The notes: a model not told the origin generated them from the letters alone. Shown: positions 1 through 10,138, numbered from the stretch's first letter. The stretch: 64,000 nucleotides of DNA from Desulfovibrio sp. (GCF_019422935.1 NZ_JAHZCJ010000002.1:434001-498000); one strand, 5' to 3'. Made by a program: numbers and translations.

Positions 1-36
1 AAAAAAGCGGCCCCCACGTGAGCAGGAGCCGCTTGC
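1..36 (-). terminator. Rho-independent terminator of the chemotaxis receptor gene
   Basis: Arms AAGCGGC (5-11) and GCCGCTT (28-34) pair; on the minus strand the hairpin is followed by a T run that reaches the window edge. It lies about 90 bases past the receptor stop codon. Confidence 0.75.
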
Positions 37-124
37 AGTCAGCCATCAAGGCCTGATTTTAAAACACTTCAGCAACAAGACCAGCATGGTAGGCATACTT
101 GCCGCTGCTTTCCATCACCGCTGG

Positions 125-2167
125 TTAGTTCCCGGACTTCATGCTGCTGATAAGCCCGCGCAGCACCTGGGCCTGCTGGGCCATGTCGGAAACCGCCCCG
201 GCAGAATGCTGCATGGCGGAGCTGGTTTCGAGCGAAATACGGTTCACGTCTTCAATAGAGCGGTTGATCTCCTCGCTGGTGGAGGATTGTTCTTCCGCAG
301 CTGTGGCGATGGATTGCACCTGCTGGGCCGTGGCGTCCACCAGATTCACAATTTCATGCAGGGCCTCACCCGAAGTGCCCGCGAGCGTGGTGGCCGTATC
401 AATCATGTTCACAACCTGCTCCACGTTGCCCACATTTTTGCGGGTGCCGTTCTGGATATCGCGGATGGCGTCGCCCACTTCCTTGGTAGCGGTCATGGTT
501 TTTTCCGCCAGTTTGCGCACTTCGTCTGCAACCACGGCAAACCCGCGCCCGGCTTCGCCTGCGCGGGCAGCTTCAATGGCCGCATTAAGGGCCAGCAGAT
601 TGGTCTGGTCGGCAATGTCCGAAATAACGCCCAGGATCTGCCCCGTACTCTCGGCCTGCTTGCCAAGCGAGGTCATTTCAGTTTTCAGCTCCACGGCGCT
701 GGTCTGGATACGGCTGATGTCTTTGACCACACGGGCCACCACGTCGGCGCCGCTTTCAGCCTTGTTTTTGGCTGTCTTGGCGGATTCCGCCGCCTGCCCG
801 GCGTTGCGCGCCACTTCAAGCACTGTGGCGTTCATTTCTTCCATGGCGGTAGCGGTTTCACCCACTCGAGCGGTCTGGCTCTCAGCGCCTCGGCTGGCCT
901 GCTCCACCTGGGCCGAGAGTTCTTCCGAAGCCGTGGTTACGGCTTCGACCACACCCTCAAGCTGGGTGGCGGCATGCAGCATACCATCGGCCTTGGCCTG
1001 TTCAGCGGCCATGCGGGCGGCTTCGGCTTCTTTTGTTGCGCTGGCTGCACGTTCTGATTCTTCCTGGGCCAGACGGCTTTTTTCATCGGCCTCTGCTATC
1101 TTGGCCTTGAGGCTGCCTACCATGCTGCGCAGACTGTCTGCCAAGTTGCCGATTTCATTGCGCAGGCTGATTGTCAAAGAGGATTCAAGATTGCCGTCCG
1201 CGACGTCTGAAGCAAAAGCCTGCAACTGCCGCAAGGGGCGCACAACCACTTTATCCAGCGCAAACAGGCAGATCCCCACCAGAGCCAGAATAGTAATAAA
1301 GCCCAGCACCAGCATGACGTTGCGCTGCTCCCTGGCCGGGGCTTCAATTTCATCGCGGCTTACTGTCACGCCCACGCGCCAGTTCCAGTTGGGGGCCACA
1401 TCCCAGGCAAGCATGCGCTTTTCGCCTTCTCGCACAAATTCCACGCCATTGCCGGAATCAGCCTTGACCATATCGCTAATACCCGGTTCATTGGCCATAT
1501 TCTTGAGGATGTAGTCGCTGTTTACATGGCTGATTACGACGCCCTCGGGCGAAACCACAACGACGCGTCCTGTTTTGCCGATGGTAATGCCCTTGAGATT
1601 CTTGGTCAGGCTGTCAATGTCGTATGACATGCCCACGCCGCCCACAACCTTGCCTTTGTCGTCAAGGATGGGTGCGGTCACACTGACAATAAGCTTGCCG
1701 GTGGCGATACTTTTTGTAGGTGCGGAACTGAAGCCCGGCTTGTTGGCCAGGGCTGCCTTGATATATTCGCGGTCGGCAAGGTCGCTGAGCTTACCGGCCT
1801 TGCCCTGGGCGCAGGTGATGACCTGTTTCCCTGAGGCGTCAAACAAATACAAGGTATTTACTTCGGGTGCGGCTTGCGACATGGCGGCAAGAAAAACTTC
1901 CGCGCCCTTTTTGTCTTCGCCCGTAAGCAGGAATTCACGCAGTCTCGGCGGTTTGGAAACACCATTGACGAACATGCTGAGTTGGGTTCCAAAATCGCCC
2001 AGGGATTTGCTTACCGTGTCCGAGGTGAGATCCATCTCGTGAGTGCTTGCCTTAAGGTTCGCCTCATCCCCCATACGCGTTACAACAACAACCAGAGCCG
2101 ACTGTACCGCCAGTACCACGATGCTGATAACCAGCAACATGGCTGTCCTGATACTGCGTGAAAACAT
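125..2167 (-). CDS. Methyl-accepting chemotaxis protein with periplasmic dCache sensor
   Basis: 680-residue transmembrane receptor that passes a periplasmic ligand signal to CheA/CheW. A first membrane segment lies at about residues 8-30. A roughly 250-residue periplasmic region of the double-Cache type follows, with the typical stretches LYLFDASGK and [10 protein letters not shown] second membrane segment near 285-305 is followed by a HAMP region ([11 protein letters not shown]) and a long cytoplasmic coiled coil. The conserved tip [20 protein letters not shown] marks the signalling hairpin. The C-terminus lacks a CheR-binding pentapeptide. The start is set by an AAGGAAG ribosome site just upstream. 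The gene is monocistronic, with a hairpin terminator behind it. The ligand cannot be told from sequence. Confidence 0.95.
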   Translation of the reverse strand: MFSRSIRTAMLLVISIVVLAVQSALVVVVTRMGDEANLKASTHEMDLTSDTVSKSLGDFGTQLSMFVNGVSKPPRLREFLLTGEDKKGAEVFLAAMSQAAPEVNTLYLFDASGKQVITCAQGKAGKLSDLADREYIKAALANKPGFSSAPTKSIATGKLIVSVTAPILDDKGKVVGGVGMSYDIDSLTKNLKGITIGKTGRVVVVSPEGVVISHVNSDYILKNMANEPGISDMVKADSGNGVEFVREGEKRMLAWDVAPNWNWRVGVTVSRDEIEAPAREQRNVMLVLGFITILALVGICLFALDKVVVRPLRQLQAFASDVADGNLESSLTISLRNEIGNLADSLRSMVGSLKAKIAEADEKSRLAQEESERAASATKEAEAARMAAEQAKADGMLHAATQLEGVVEAVTTASEELSAQVEQASRGAESQTARVGETATAMEEMNATVLEVARNAGQAAESAKTAKNKAESGADVVARVVKDISRIQTSAVELKTEMTSLGKQAESTGQILGVISDIADQTNLLALNAAIEAARAGEAGRGFAVVADEVRKLAEKTMTATKEVGDAIRDIQNGTRKNVGNVEQVVNMIDTATTLAGTSGEALHEIVNLVDATAQQVQSIATAAEEQSSTSEEINRSIEDVNRISLETSSAMQHSAGAVSDMAQQAQVLRGLISSMKSGN

Positions 2168-2355
2168 AAAATCTTCCTTTACGTAATAAAACTAGTCACC
2201 TGAGCACCTTGATTCATAGCATTTCATATGCGGCATCCCTTCATTTCTGAAGATCGATAATCCTCCACCTGGACACGCCAAAGCTGACCGCAGCACGCTG
2301 TTATCCGCAGAATGCCTTCAATGCTGCCATGGCAGGGGCGATATTGCCGCACCGC

Positions 2356-2399
2356 AAAAAAGAAGCGGCAGCGCAACAGACCTGCGCTGCCGCTTCTTT
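2356..2399 (-). terminator. Strong hairpin terminator after threonine synthase
   Basis: Perfect 17-bp arms at 2359-2375 and 2383-2399 with a 7-base loop. Reading on the minus strand the stem runs into six T. It sits 27 bases past the thrC stop and closes the RNase-plsY-thrC group. Confidence 0.9.
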
Positions 2400-2425
2400 G
2401 ATTATCGGCTTCTGCAATATAAACT

Positions 2426-3871
2426 TTACTTTTTTTGTAAAGAAAGTCGTCCAGCCACAGCATCCGCACCCATGCGGGCGAATTCCGCCACCTCGCGCCC
2501 CTGACGCGCGCTTTCGGGCAGGAGCAGCTCCGGTTTGTTGGCCAGGCTCTTATCTGGCGTGACGCCGTATTCTGCCGGGAAGGAATCGTTGAAATACATG
2601 TCCTGAAAACCTGCGAACTTGAGGGCATGGGCCGTTGCGTCAAGCACGGCATGCTCCTTGTTGCTGATCAGGCCAAGGGCCTTGGCGTTCATGAGGCCCG
2701 CAAGGCATTCTCCGCCCTGGGTACAGGCAATGTGGCCGTGACGGTTGGCAACAATCATGGCGTCCATGATCTGCTGCTCGGTCACGCGCACAACCTGAAA
2801 GGCCCCTTCGCCGCCCTTTTCGATAAACATCTCCGCCAGCTTGCGCACACGCGGGAAGGAGACGGGATTACCGATCATGGCGGCCTGCGCCACGCTGGGC
2901 GTGACGGTTACGGGCTGCCAGTGGCGGGCATTCTTGGGTGCATCATAATAGCGCCACACCGGGTCGGCATGCTCGGACTGCACGCCAAACACGCGGGGCA
3001 GCGAAGTGATGATGCCAAGCTCAAGCATTTTCAAAAAGCCGCACATGATGGCCGTGATGTTGCCTGCGTTGCCGATGGGCACAAAGAGGCACAGATCGGT
3101 CATGTCCCAGCCGTACCACTGGGCTGTTTCATACGCGTAGGATTCCTGCCCGAGAATGCGCCAGCTGTTCTTGGAATTGAGCAGGGCCACGCGGTAATTT
3201 TCTGCCAGCAGCTCGACCACCTTCATGCAGTCGTCAAACACGCCGGGCAGTTCAAGCACGGTGGCGCCGCTGCCCAAGGGCTGCGAAAGCTGCTGGGGCG
3301 TTACCTTGCCGTGGGGCAGAAGCACCACGCTCTTGAGGGGCGCGCCCACATATGATGCATAGAGGGCCGCCGCCGCCGAGGTGTCGCCAGTGGAGGCGCA
3401 CACGGTCAGCACTTCGTCCCATTTGTTGCGGCGGCACAGCCACTTGAGATAGCTGAACGCGCAGGCCATGCCGCGATCCTTAAAGGACGCGCTGGGGTTC
3501 TGACCATCATTCTTGTAGGCAAAGGGCACGCCCACGCGGTCGCGCAGGGCCGGGGCCGCTTCAATAATCGGCGTGATGCCTTCGCCCAGATACACGATAT
3601 CGTCTTCGTCCAGCAGGGGAGCAAGCAGCTCGTAAAAACGGAATATTCCCCGAAGCGCGGTGCTGCGGCTGGCGGAGCGGGCGTCAAAAAGCTCGCGCCA
3701 CTCTGCGCCGCTGCGTTCTTTCAGTTTGTCGAAATCCAGGTTTTCCAGCAAAAACACGCCGCCACACTGCGGGCAGGTGTACAGCAGGCTGTCGCCGGGA
3801 TGACGCGCGCCGCAGTCAAGACAAACATACTCCATGCGGCCGCGATAGGCCGGAAAATCCGCATGCGCCAT
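2426..3871 (-). CDS. thrC: Threonine synthase
   Basis: 481-residue PLP enzyme that converts O-phosphohomoserine to threonine in the cytoplasm. The N-terminus carries a zinc-ribbon-like pair of CxxC motifs (YVCLDCG and YTCPQCG, about residues 14-36), as in many bacterial threonine synthases. The PLP lysine lies in NPSASFKDRGM, and the phosphate-binding region is around CASTGDTSAAAA. The reading frame stays open about 40 codons further upstream. The start at 3871 is preferred because AAGGAG lies just ahead of it and the protein then opens MAHADFPAYRG. plsY lies 150 bases upstream on the same strand and a strong terminator follows, so this is probably the last gene of its transcript. Confidence 0.95.
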   Translation of the reverse strand: MAHADFPAYRGRMEYVCLDCGARHPGDSLLYTCPQCGGVFLLENLDFDKLKERSGAEWRELFDARSASRSTALRGIFRFYELLAPLLDEDDIVYLGEGITPIIEAAPALRDRVGVPFAYKNDGQNPSASFKDRGMACAFSYLKWLCRRNKWDEVLTVCASTGDTSAAAALYASYVGAPLKSVVLLPHGKVTPQQLSQPLGSGATVLELPGVFDDCMKVVELLAENYRVALLNSKNSWRILGQESYAYETAQWYGWDMTDLCLFVPIGNAGNITAIMCGFLKMLELGIITSLPRVFGVQSEHADPVWRYYDAPKNARHWQPVTVTPSVAQAAMIGNPVSFPRVRKLAEMFIEKGGEGAFQVVRVTEQQIMDAMIVANRHGHIACTQGGECLAGLMNAKALGLISNKEHAVLDATAHALKFAGFQDMYFNDSFPAEYGVTPDKSLANKPELLLPESARQGREVAEFARMGADAVAGRLSLQKK

Positions 3872-4021
3872 GAGAGAAACTCCTTGATAAGTGCATCGGG
3901 CAAACAGCCTTGCCGCAGGCTGTCTGCGCAGCCTTCGCCACAAAAACATTTTGCGGCAAAAGACCCATACTGACATGTACAACAGCATGGTGCGCTGTCG
4001 TAAATTTGCAGGCAGCCTGAA

Positions 4022-4636
4022 CTAGCCTTTATTTTCCTGTTTTTCAGCGTGCTTGCCCTTGAGCCAGCTGTTTTCTGTTCCTGCACGCAGTCGGGCGATG
4101 TTTTCCTTGTGCTTCCACACCACCACGGCGCACACGCACAGGGCCAAAGGCAGCCAGGCCCACTGGCCGGTAACAGCCAGGGCCACGGCCAGCGCCACGA
4201 CCAACGTGAGCGAACCCAGCGAAACAAAGCCGCTGCGCCAGATAACAAGGCAGCACAGGGCCGAGGCCGCCAGCAGATGCCAGAAAGCCAGGGGAAGAAA
4301 CACGCCAATGCTGGTGGCAACAGCTTTGCCGCCCTTGAACTTCATGAAGCACGAAAAAACGTGCCCAAGCACGCAGGCCAGGCCCACCACACTCACAAAA
4401 ACGGGCGAGGGATTGATGTGAAAGGCCAGCCACACAGGCACAGCCCCCTTGCAGACGTCGCACGCAAGGGTTGCCACACCCCAACCAAAGCCGCACAGGC
4501 GCGCCACATTGGTGGCCCCGGTGCTGCGGCTGCCGCTTTCACGCGGGTCTATGCGGCAAAAGGTCTTGGCGATAACAAGGCCCCACGGCACAGAACCAAG
4601 CACATAGGCCAGAGCAATCCACAATACTTCCAGCAT
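4022..4636 (-). CDS. plsY: Acyl-phosphate glycerol-3-phosphate acyltransferase PlsY
   Basis: 204-residue integral membrane enzyme. It transfers the acyl group from acyl phosphate to glycerol-3-phosphate, the first acylation step of phospholipid synthesis. The family signature appears as [12 protein letters not shown] (usual form GSGNPGATNxxR, so Asn is replaced by Ser), followed by the conserved glycine-rich loop [15 protein letters not shown]. Five or so hydrophobic segments span the length. The start [19 protein letters not shown] follows a GGAG site. The gene lies between the ribonuclease gene and thrC, with about 150-base gaps on both sides. Confidence 0.95.
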   Translation of the reverse strand: MLEVLWIALAYVLGSVPWGLVIAKTFCRIDPRESGSRSTGATNVARLCGFGWGVATLACDVCKGAVPVWLAFHINPSPVFVSVVGLACVLGHVFSCFMKFKGGKAVATSIGVFLPLAFWHLLAASALCCLVIWRSGFVSLGSLTLVVALAVALAVTGQWAWLPLALCVCAVVVWKHKENIARLRAGTENSWLKGKHAEKQENKG

Positions 4637-4782
4637 ATAATTCTCCGCTGCAAGCCTCTGAAAATACGGGCAGATTGCCCGCAAGCCCAAACAGTCCTCT
4701 AAAAACAAACCCTGCATGGCAGCTCAAATGGCTGCTGCCGTGCATGACGGGCCGGGATGCCGCCCAACAAGCGAAAGGCGGT

Positions 4783-6933
4783 CTAGCCCGCCGTAACCGC
4801 TTCCAGAATCATGATTTCATTATACAAAGGCTGCACCTTGCCGATGCGCACATCCACGGCAAGGCCGGGGTGCGAGCGCTCGTCAAAGAGCCGCCTTTTA
4901 CCGCGCACAAACATGCCCTGATCGGGCAGGCTCACGGTGATAAAAGCATCGTTTTCTTCAGTGATGACGCCGTTCCACCAGACCTTGTCGCCCTTCTGGC
5001 GGAAGAAAAGCAGCTTCCAGTAGCGCGGGCGGAAGCGCTGCACCTGCCCCGCCGCATCCAGCGCTGGCGAAAGCACGTTGAGCAGGTCTGTCAGCTCGGT
5101 TTCTGTCCAGCGCGGCGCGCCTGTGCGAAAAAAATGCACCAACTGTTCTTCGTTGACAAGATCGGGATAACGCCTGAGCGGCGAGGTCACAGGAGTGTAA
5201 CGCGCAAGCCCCAGGGCCGCGTGGGGCCGTGCCTGCACCTCAAGGCCGGAGGGCGTGAGCGCGCGCATGATGCGTGTCATATCCTGGGGCGTTGTCCAGA
5301 TGCCCGCGTATTCCCTGGGCAGGGCCACATCCTGCACGCGGTGCAGCATGGCGACGCCCTTGTCCGCAGCCCACTGGGCCACAGCGGCGCTGGCAAGGAT
5401 CATCATTTCCGCCACAAGCATCTGCGCGTCCGAGGCCTGATAATCCAGCCCAACTTCCACGCGCACTTCTGCCCCTTCGCCCTCAAGACGGATCACAGGG
5501 TCGGGCCTGTCCATGATTACCGCGCCGTCCGCGATGCGGGCGGTCTGCCGCTGACGGGCAAGCTCAAGGCCCAGACGCAGCTGTTCGGCATAGGGCGTGG
5601 CCGCGTTCTGCGGCAGGGGTTCGCCTGCGGCCTGCGCGTCAAGCACGGCCTGACTGTCCACATAGGTCAGGTTGGCGGCAAGGCTGGTCTGCACAACCGA
5701 AACATCGCACTCGCCAAGGGTGCCGTCCGCCGCCACATGCACAAGCACGCTCAAGGCGGGGCGCGTCTGGCCCGCCAGCAGCGAATAGGCGTCAGTGCCC
5801 AGTACTTCGGGCAGCATGTGGCAGTCGCCTTCCGGCAGGTAGATGCTGGTGCCCCGGTGCAGCACCATTTTGTCCAGCGGCCCGCCAAAATTCCAGAACA
5901 GCGAGGGGCAGGCCAGCATGAGGGTCAGGGCCCAGCCGTCGCCCTCCGCCTCCACATGAAAGGCATCGTCCACGTCGCGCGTGGTTGCGCTGTCGATGCT
6001 GATGCAGGGCAGATCGCAAACTTCAAGGCTACCTTCCTGCCCATTTTGGGCAAGGGCAGTCAGGGGCGCGCGCCCGGCGGCGGCAAGGGATTCAACTTCA
6101 TCGGCGCAGGCCTGCCACCATGTGTCGCCCGAGGCGTAGCCTGCGCGGTCAAGCCAGAAATTATAGTGCGGCGGCACCTTGCCCCAGGCCACCAGCAGTT
6201 GCAGGGGCAAATGCGGCACATCCGGCATGCCCTTGCTCAGGGTGCGCCAGATGTTTTCCCATTCCTGACTTTCAGGATCAATCATGCGGGAAAAAAGGAC
6301 TTCTTCAAGGCGTTCGGCCACCTCCTGCGGGGGCCATTCGCCAAGGGCAGCGCCCTCGCGCGGGGGCTGGGGCAGCTCGCGCTTGCGGCAGGCAACATCC
6401 CACAAAAGGCGCAAAAAGGCGGCTCCGCCTGCAATGAGCGATTCTCGCTCAAGGCGGATTTTCTCCTCGGCCATGCGTTTTTCTACCATGTCGGCAGAAA
6501 AAACCTGAAAATCCGGAGGCTGAAAACGGAAGTGACTTTTGCAGGCCAGCAGGGCGCGGCCATAGGCAGCCATATGATCGGTGGTGGGGTCGCTTTCAAA
6601 AAGCTCGGCAAACCAGCTTGCCGGGGCCGCTTCCACCTCGCCCTGGGCGAGTTCCCACACGTCCATGACGGGGATCTGGGCGGCCATGTCTTCGCGGGTT
6701 TTCCTGTGCGTTTCAAGCACGCGCACTGCGTCTTCCCGCCCCATGTCCGCCCCGTGCATGGGCCCTATCCAGGGCAGCAGGCGCGAAGAATTAAGCCGGG
6801 TTTCCCTTCTGTTGGGCAACAGCAGCCGCAGCCTGCCCCCGACCTCTTCAGTGACCAGGGCAATCTGCACGGCATTGCCTTCCATATATTCCACCACGCA
6901 ACCCGGCGCCGGGTAGCGCACACAATCAGACAT
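4783..6933 (-). CDS. RNB-domain exoribonuclease (RNase II/R family)
   Basis: 716-residue hydrolytic 3'-5' exoribonuclease-like protein. The RNB active-site signature is intact: DSATTRDVDDAFHVE near residue 312 carries the metal-binding aspartates. The typical TSPLRRYPDLVNEEQLVHFF block lies near residue 590. The N-terminal 200 residues look like a divergent OB/leader region, and a short S1-like tail follows the RNB domain. It is longer than E. coli RNase II and lacks the Lys-rich tail of RNase R, so I do not assign rnb or rnr. It starts 206 bases from the divergently transcribed citrate synthase gene. Confidence 0.9.
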   Translation of the reverse strand: MSDCVRYPAPGCVVEYMEGNAVQIALVTEEVGGRLRLLLPNRRETRLNSSRLLPWIGPMHGADMGREDAVRVLETHRKTREDMAAQIPVMDVWELAQGEVEAAPASWFAELFESDPTTDHMAAYGRALLACKSHFRFQPPDFQVFSADMVEKRMAEEKIRLERESLIAGGAAFLRLLWDVACRKRELPQPPREGAALGEWPPQEVAERLEEVLFSRMIDPESQEWENIWRTLSKGMPDVPHLPLQLLVAWGKVPPHYNFWLDRAGYASGDTWWQACADEVESLAAAGRAPLTALAQNGQEGSLEVCDLPCISIDSATTRDVDDAFHVEAEGDGWALTLMLACPSLFWNFGGPLDKMVLHRGTSIYLPEGDCHMLPEVLGTDAYSLLAGQTRPALSVLVHVAADGTLGECDVSVVQTSLAANLTYVDSQAVLDAQAAGEPLPQNAATPYAEQLRLGLELARQRQTARIADGAVIMDRPDPVIRLEGEGAEVRVEVGLDYQASDAQMLVAEMMILASAAVAQWAADKGVAMLHRVQDVALPREYAGIWTTPQDMTRIMRALTPSGLEVQARPHAALGLARYTPVTSPLRRYPDLVNEEQLVHFFRTGAPRWTETELTDLLNVLSPALDAAGQVQRFRPRYWKLLFFRQKGDKVWWNGVITEENDAFITVSLPDQGMFVRGKRRLFDERSHPGLAVDVRIGKVQPLYNEIMILEAVTAG

Positions 6934-7067
6934 GCCCGCTCCTTCAGAAAAAGCGCGTCCGCTCTCCCATAGACCGTCGCGCTTGCAGCCAAAGACATTC
7001 CTTTATTTTTGGCCTTCTGGCAAGTGCCGCCGGGGGCGCAGCGCCTGACATACTGGACGCAAGGGCT

Positions 7068-7092
7068 GTAAACCGCTATATTAGCGGCTTAC
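7068..7092. promoter_or_regulatory. 25-bp imperfect palindrome between ribonuclease and citrate synthase genes
   Basis: GTAA-A-CCGCTA / TAGCGG-C-TTAC with a 3-base centre. It lies 48 bases upstream of the citrate synthase start and could be an operator or a leader hairpin. No regulator is identifiable from the window. Confidence 0.4.
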
Positions 7093-7139
7093 GGCAACAA
7101 TTTTTACCACGCGCGTAGCGCGAGCAGGGCGGACACCCA

Positions 7140-8981
7140 ATGAGCAACATTATTCACCAAACTGGAGGCAGCCGTACCCTGGTCATGCAGGAGCCGGAAA
7201 AACCGCAGCTCTACCGTGAGCTTTTCCCTTACACCAGCGTTTGCCGCACCTCGTTTGACGAGGTTCTGCTGTCCCCCCGGCCAGCAGATCAGATGCGCAT
7301 TACCGACACGACCTTTCGCGACGGCCAGCAGGCCCGCCCCCCCTATACGGTCAAGCAAGTGGCAAAGATGTTCGATTTTCTGCACCGACTCGGCGGAAAA
7401 ACCGGACTCATCACGGCTTCGGAATTTTTTCTGTACTCGGCCAAAGACCGCAAGTGCATTGATGTATGCCGCGCCAGAGGCTACCGCTTTCCCCGCGTGA
7501 CCGCCTGGATACGCGCCACCAAGGACGACCTCAAGCTCGCGCGCGACATGGAATTTGACGAGACCGGCATGCTCACCAGCGTGTCGGACTACCATATTTT
7601 TCTCAAACTGGGCAAAACCCGCCAGCAGGCCATGGACATGTATGTGGGCATGGCCGAGCAGGCGCTGGAATGGGGCATCATCCCCCGCTGCCACTTTGAA
7701 GACGTGACCAGAGCCGATATTTACGGCTTCTGCCTGCCCCTGGCCCAGCGGCTCATGGAGCTTTCGCGCGAGAGTGGCATGCCGGTCAAAATCCGCCTGT
7801 GCGATACAATGGGCTACGGCGTGCCCTACCCCGGCGCGGCGCTGCCCCGCTCGGTGCAGCGCATCGTGCGCTGCTTTACGGACGAGGCTGGCGTACCCGG
7901 TCAGTGGCTTGAATGGCACGGGCACAACGACTTCCACAAAGTGTTGGTCAACGGCGTTACCGCATGGCTCTATGGCTGCGGCGCGGTCAACGGCACTCTG
8001 TTCGGCTTTGGCGAACGCACGGGCAACACCCCGCTGGAAGCCCTGCTGGTGGAATACATTTCGCTTACGGGCGACGATGCCGCCGCAGACACCACAATTC
8101 TGAGCGAAGTTGCCGAGTTCTTTGAAAAAGAACTGCACTACCGCATCCCCCACAACTATCCCTTTGTGGGCCGCGATTTCAACGCCACCAGCGCGGGCGT
8201 GCACGCCGACGGCCTGGCCAAGAACGAAGAGATCTACAATATCTTCGACACCAAGCATCTGCTTGGCCGCCCGGTGCCCATCATCATTACCGACAAGACG
8301 GGCCGCGCTGGCGTTGCCTACTGGATCAACGCCAACCTCAATCTGCCCAACGACCAGCAGGTCTCCAAAAAGCATCCTGCCGTGGGCCAGATATACGACG
8401 CCATCATGGCCGTGTACGAAGAAACGGGCCGCACCACCAGCTTCTCGCACGAAGAAATGGAAGCCCTGGTGCAGCGCTTCATGCCTGAGCTCTTCGCCTC
8501 TGAATACGACCACATGAAGCAACTTGCTGGCGAACTTTCGGCCAACATCATCATTCGCCTTGCCCGCAGCAAGGATCTGCTGGACCTCAACAAGCATGCC
8601 TGCGCGCGGCTTGATGAATTTGTACGCGAATTCCCCTTTATCCAGTACTGCTACCTCACAGACGATCAGGGCAAGCTGCGCTGCTCTGCCATTACCGACC
8701 CGGTCTACAAGGAAACCTACGAGGCTCTGCCCATCGGCTACGATTTTTCGGAGCGCGAATGGTTCAAGATGCCCATGAAAACCGGCGACCTGCACATCAT
8801 GGATGTGTACCAGTCGCACTTCACAAGCAAGCTCATCATCACCGTTTCATGCGCGGTGACGGATGACAAGGACAACATCGTGGGCGTCATTGGTGTGGAT
8901 ATCCAGCTTGAACTGCTCCTCAAACGCGCGCGCGCCCTCCAGCAGGAAGTGGCGGCAGCAGACGACAGCGACAACGACTAA
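7140..8981 (+). CDS. Re-type citrate synthase (HMGL/isopropylmalate synthase fold) with C-terminal Cache-like domain
   Basis: 613 residues. Residues about 50-330 form an HMGL-like TIM barrel. DTTFRDGQQ (56-64) and HGHNDF (H260 and H262, metal ligands) are visible, as is GFGERTGN. This fold is used by the Re-citrate synthase of clostridia and Desulfovibrio as well as by homocitrate and isopropylmalate synthases. Isocitrate dehydrogenase follows 14 bases downstream and an aconitase-type gene soon after, which favours citrate synthase. Residues about 455-605 look like a Cache/PDC sensor (YDFSEREWFKMP, then DVYQSHFTSKLIITVSCAV, then VIGVDIQ). There is no membrane segment, so the domain would be cytosolic and may be allosteric. 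The role is inferred from fold and context; isopropylmalate or citramalate synthase is the alternative. Confidence 0.85.
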   Translation: MSNIIHQTGGSRTLVMQEPEKPQLYRELFPYTSVCRTSFDEVLLSPRPADQMRITDTTFRDGQQARPPYTVKQVAKMFDFLHRLGGKTGLITASEFFLYSAKDRKCIDVCRARGYRFPRVTAWIRATKDDLKLARDMEFDETGMLTSVSDYHIFLKLGKTRQQAMDMYVGMAEQALEWGIIPRCHFEDVTRADIYGFCLPLAQRLMELSRESGMPVKIRLCDTMGYGVPYPGAALPRSVQRIVRCFTDEAGVPGQWLEWHGHNDFHKVLVNGVTAWLYGCGAVNGTLFGFGERTGNTPLEALLVEYISLTGDDAAADTTILSEVAEFFEKELHYRIPHNYPFVGRDFNATSAGVHADGLAKNEEIYNIFDTKHLLGRPVPIIITDKTGRAGVAYWINANLNLPNDQQVSKKHPAVGQIYDAIMAVYEETGRTTSFSHEEMEALVQRFMPELFASEYDHMKQLAGELSANIIIRLARSKDLLDLNKHACARLDEFVREFPFIQYCYLTDDQGKLRCSAITDPVYKETYEALPIGYDFSEREWFKMPMKTGDLHIMDVYQSHFTSKLIITVSCAVTDDKDNIVGVIGVDIQLELLLKRARALQQEVAAADDSDND

Positions 8982-8995
8982 GGGAAGGAAATTCC

Positions 8996-10138
8996 ATGAA
9001 CAAGAGAATCTACTGGATCGAAGGCGACGGCATTGGCCCCGAAATCTGGAAGGCCGCGCGCCCTGTCATTGAAGCTGCCCTTGCTGCCGAAAATACCGGC
9101 ATCAATCTGGAGTGGACAGAACTGCTGGCGGGCGACAAAGCCGTGAAAGAAACCGGCTCTCCCCTGCCGGAAGAAACCATGCAGACCCTGCGCAGCGCTG
9201 AGCTTGCCATGAAGGGCCCCCTCGGCACCCCCGTGGGAACGGGTATCCGCAGCCTCAACGTGGCCCTGCGCCAGGGGCTTGACCTCTACGCCTGCATCCG
9301 CCCGGTGCGTCACTTTGAAGGGCTTGAAACTCCCGTCAAACACCCCGAGCGCGTCAACATGGTTATTTTCCGCGAAAATACCGAAGACGTTTACGCCGGT
9401 GTGGAATTTGCCGCCGAGACCCCCGAGGCCCGCAAGCTTATCACCTTTTTGCGTGAAGAACTGGGCGTGAACAAGGTGGGCGATGCCGCCGCCGTGGGCA
9501 TCAAGCCCATGACCGAGGCTGGCTCCAAGCGTCTGGTGCGCCGCGCCCTGCGCTTTGCTCTTGACCAGAAACAGCAGAGCCTCACCCTTGTGCACAAGGG
9601 CAATATCATGAAGTTCACCGAAGGCGCCTTCCGCCAGTGGGGCTACGATGTGGCCGCGCAGGAATTTGGCGACCTCACCTGCACGGAAAAGGAACCCGTG
9701 GCTGGCCGTCTGGTGGTCAAAGACCGCATTGCCGACGCCATGTTTCAGGAGGCCCTACTGCGCCCCGAGCAGTACCAGATTCTCGCCACGCCCAACCTCA
9801 ACGGCGACTACATCTCTGACGCGCTGGCGGCGCAGGTGGGCGGCCTTGGGCTGGCCCCCGGCGTCAACATGTCGGACACCCTGGCCTTTTACGAAGCCAC
9901 CCACGGCACTGCCCCCACCATTGCGGGCAAGGACAAGGCCAACCCCGGCAGCGTCATCTTGTGCGGCGCGCTGATGCTTGAACACATCGGCGTGCCCAAG
10001 GCCGCCGAGCGCATCCGCAATGCCGTGAGCAAGGCCATTGCCGCCAAGGCCGTGACTGAAGACCTGGCCGCTCAGGTGCCCGGTTCGCGCACTGTGGGCT
10101 GCGTGGAATTCGGCGACATCATCGGCGCGAATCTGTAG
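8996..10138 (+). CDS. icd: Isocitrate dehydrogenase, probably NAD-preferring
   Basis: 380-residue oxidative decarboxylase of the isocitrate/isopropylmalate dehydrogenase family, converting isocitrate to 2-oxoglutarate. IEGDGIGPEIW at the N-terminus, FRENTEDVYAG, and HKGNIMKFTEGAFRQWGY place it with isocitrate rather than isopropylmalate dehydrogenases. In the cofactor region, HGTAPTIAGKDKANPGS has Thr308-Ile309 where E. coli has Lys344-Tyr345. VTEDLAAQ has Glu355 and Ala359 where E. coli has Tyr391 and Arg395. All four NADP-phosphate contacts are therefore missing. A GGAAGG ribosome site precedes the start, 14 bases after the citrate synthase gene, so the two are co-transcribed. Confidence 0.93.
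   Translation: MNKRIYWIEGDGIGPEIWKAARPVIEAALAAENTGINLEWTELLAGDKAVKETGSPLPEETMQTLRSAELAMKGPLGTPVGTGIRSLNVALRQGLDLYACIRPVRHFEGLETPVKHPERVNMVIFRENTEDVYAGVEFAAETPEARKLITFLREELGVNKVGDAAAVGIKPMTEAGSKRLVRRALRFALDQKQQSLTLVHKGNIMKFTEGAFRQWGYDVAAQEFGDLTCTEKEPVAGRLVVKDRIADAMFQEALLRPEQYQILATPNLNGDYISDALAAQVGGLGLAPGVNMSDTLAFYEATHGTAPTIAGKDKANPGSVILCGALMLEHIGVPKAAERIRNAVSKAIAAKAVTEDLAAQVPGSRTVGCVEFGDIIGANL

Noticed and set aside
86..1057. Long open frame opposite the chemotaxis receptor gene
   Set aside because: Its composition (His/Gly/Phe-rich) is that of an antisense shadow of a GC-rich gene; no ribosome site and no recognisable domain.
4675..6972. 765-codon open frame antisense to the ribonuclease gene
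   Set aside because: The opposite strand encodes a clear RNB enzyme; this frame is low-complexity His/Gly/Arg sequence typical of antisense frames in high-GC DNA.
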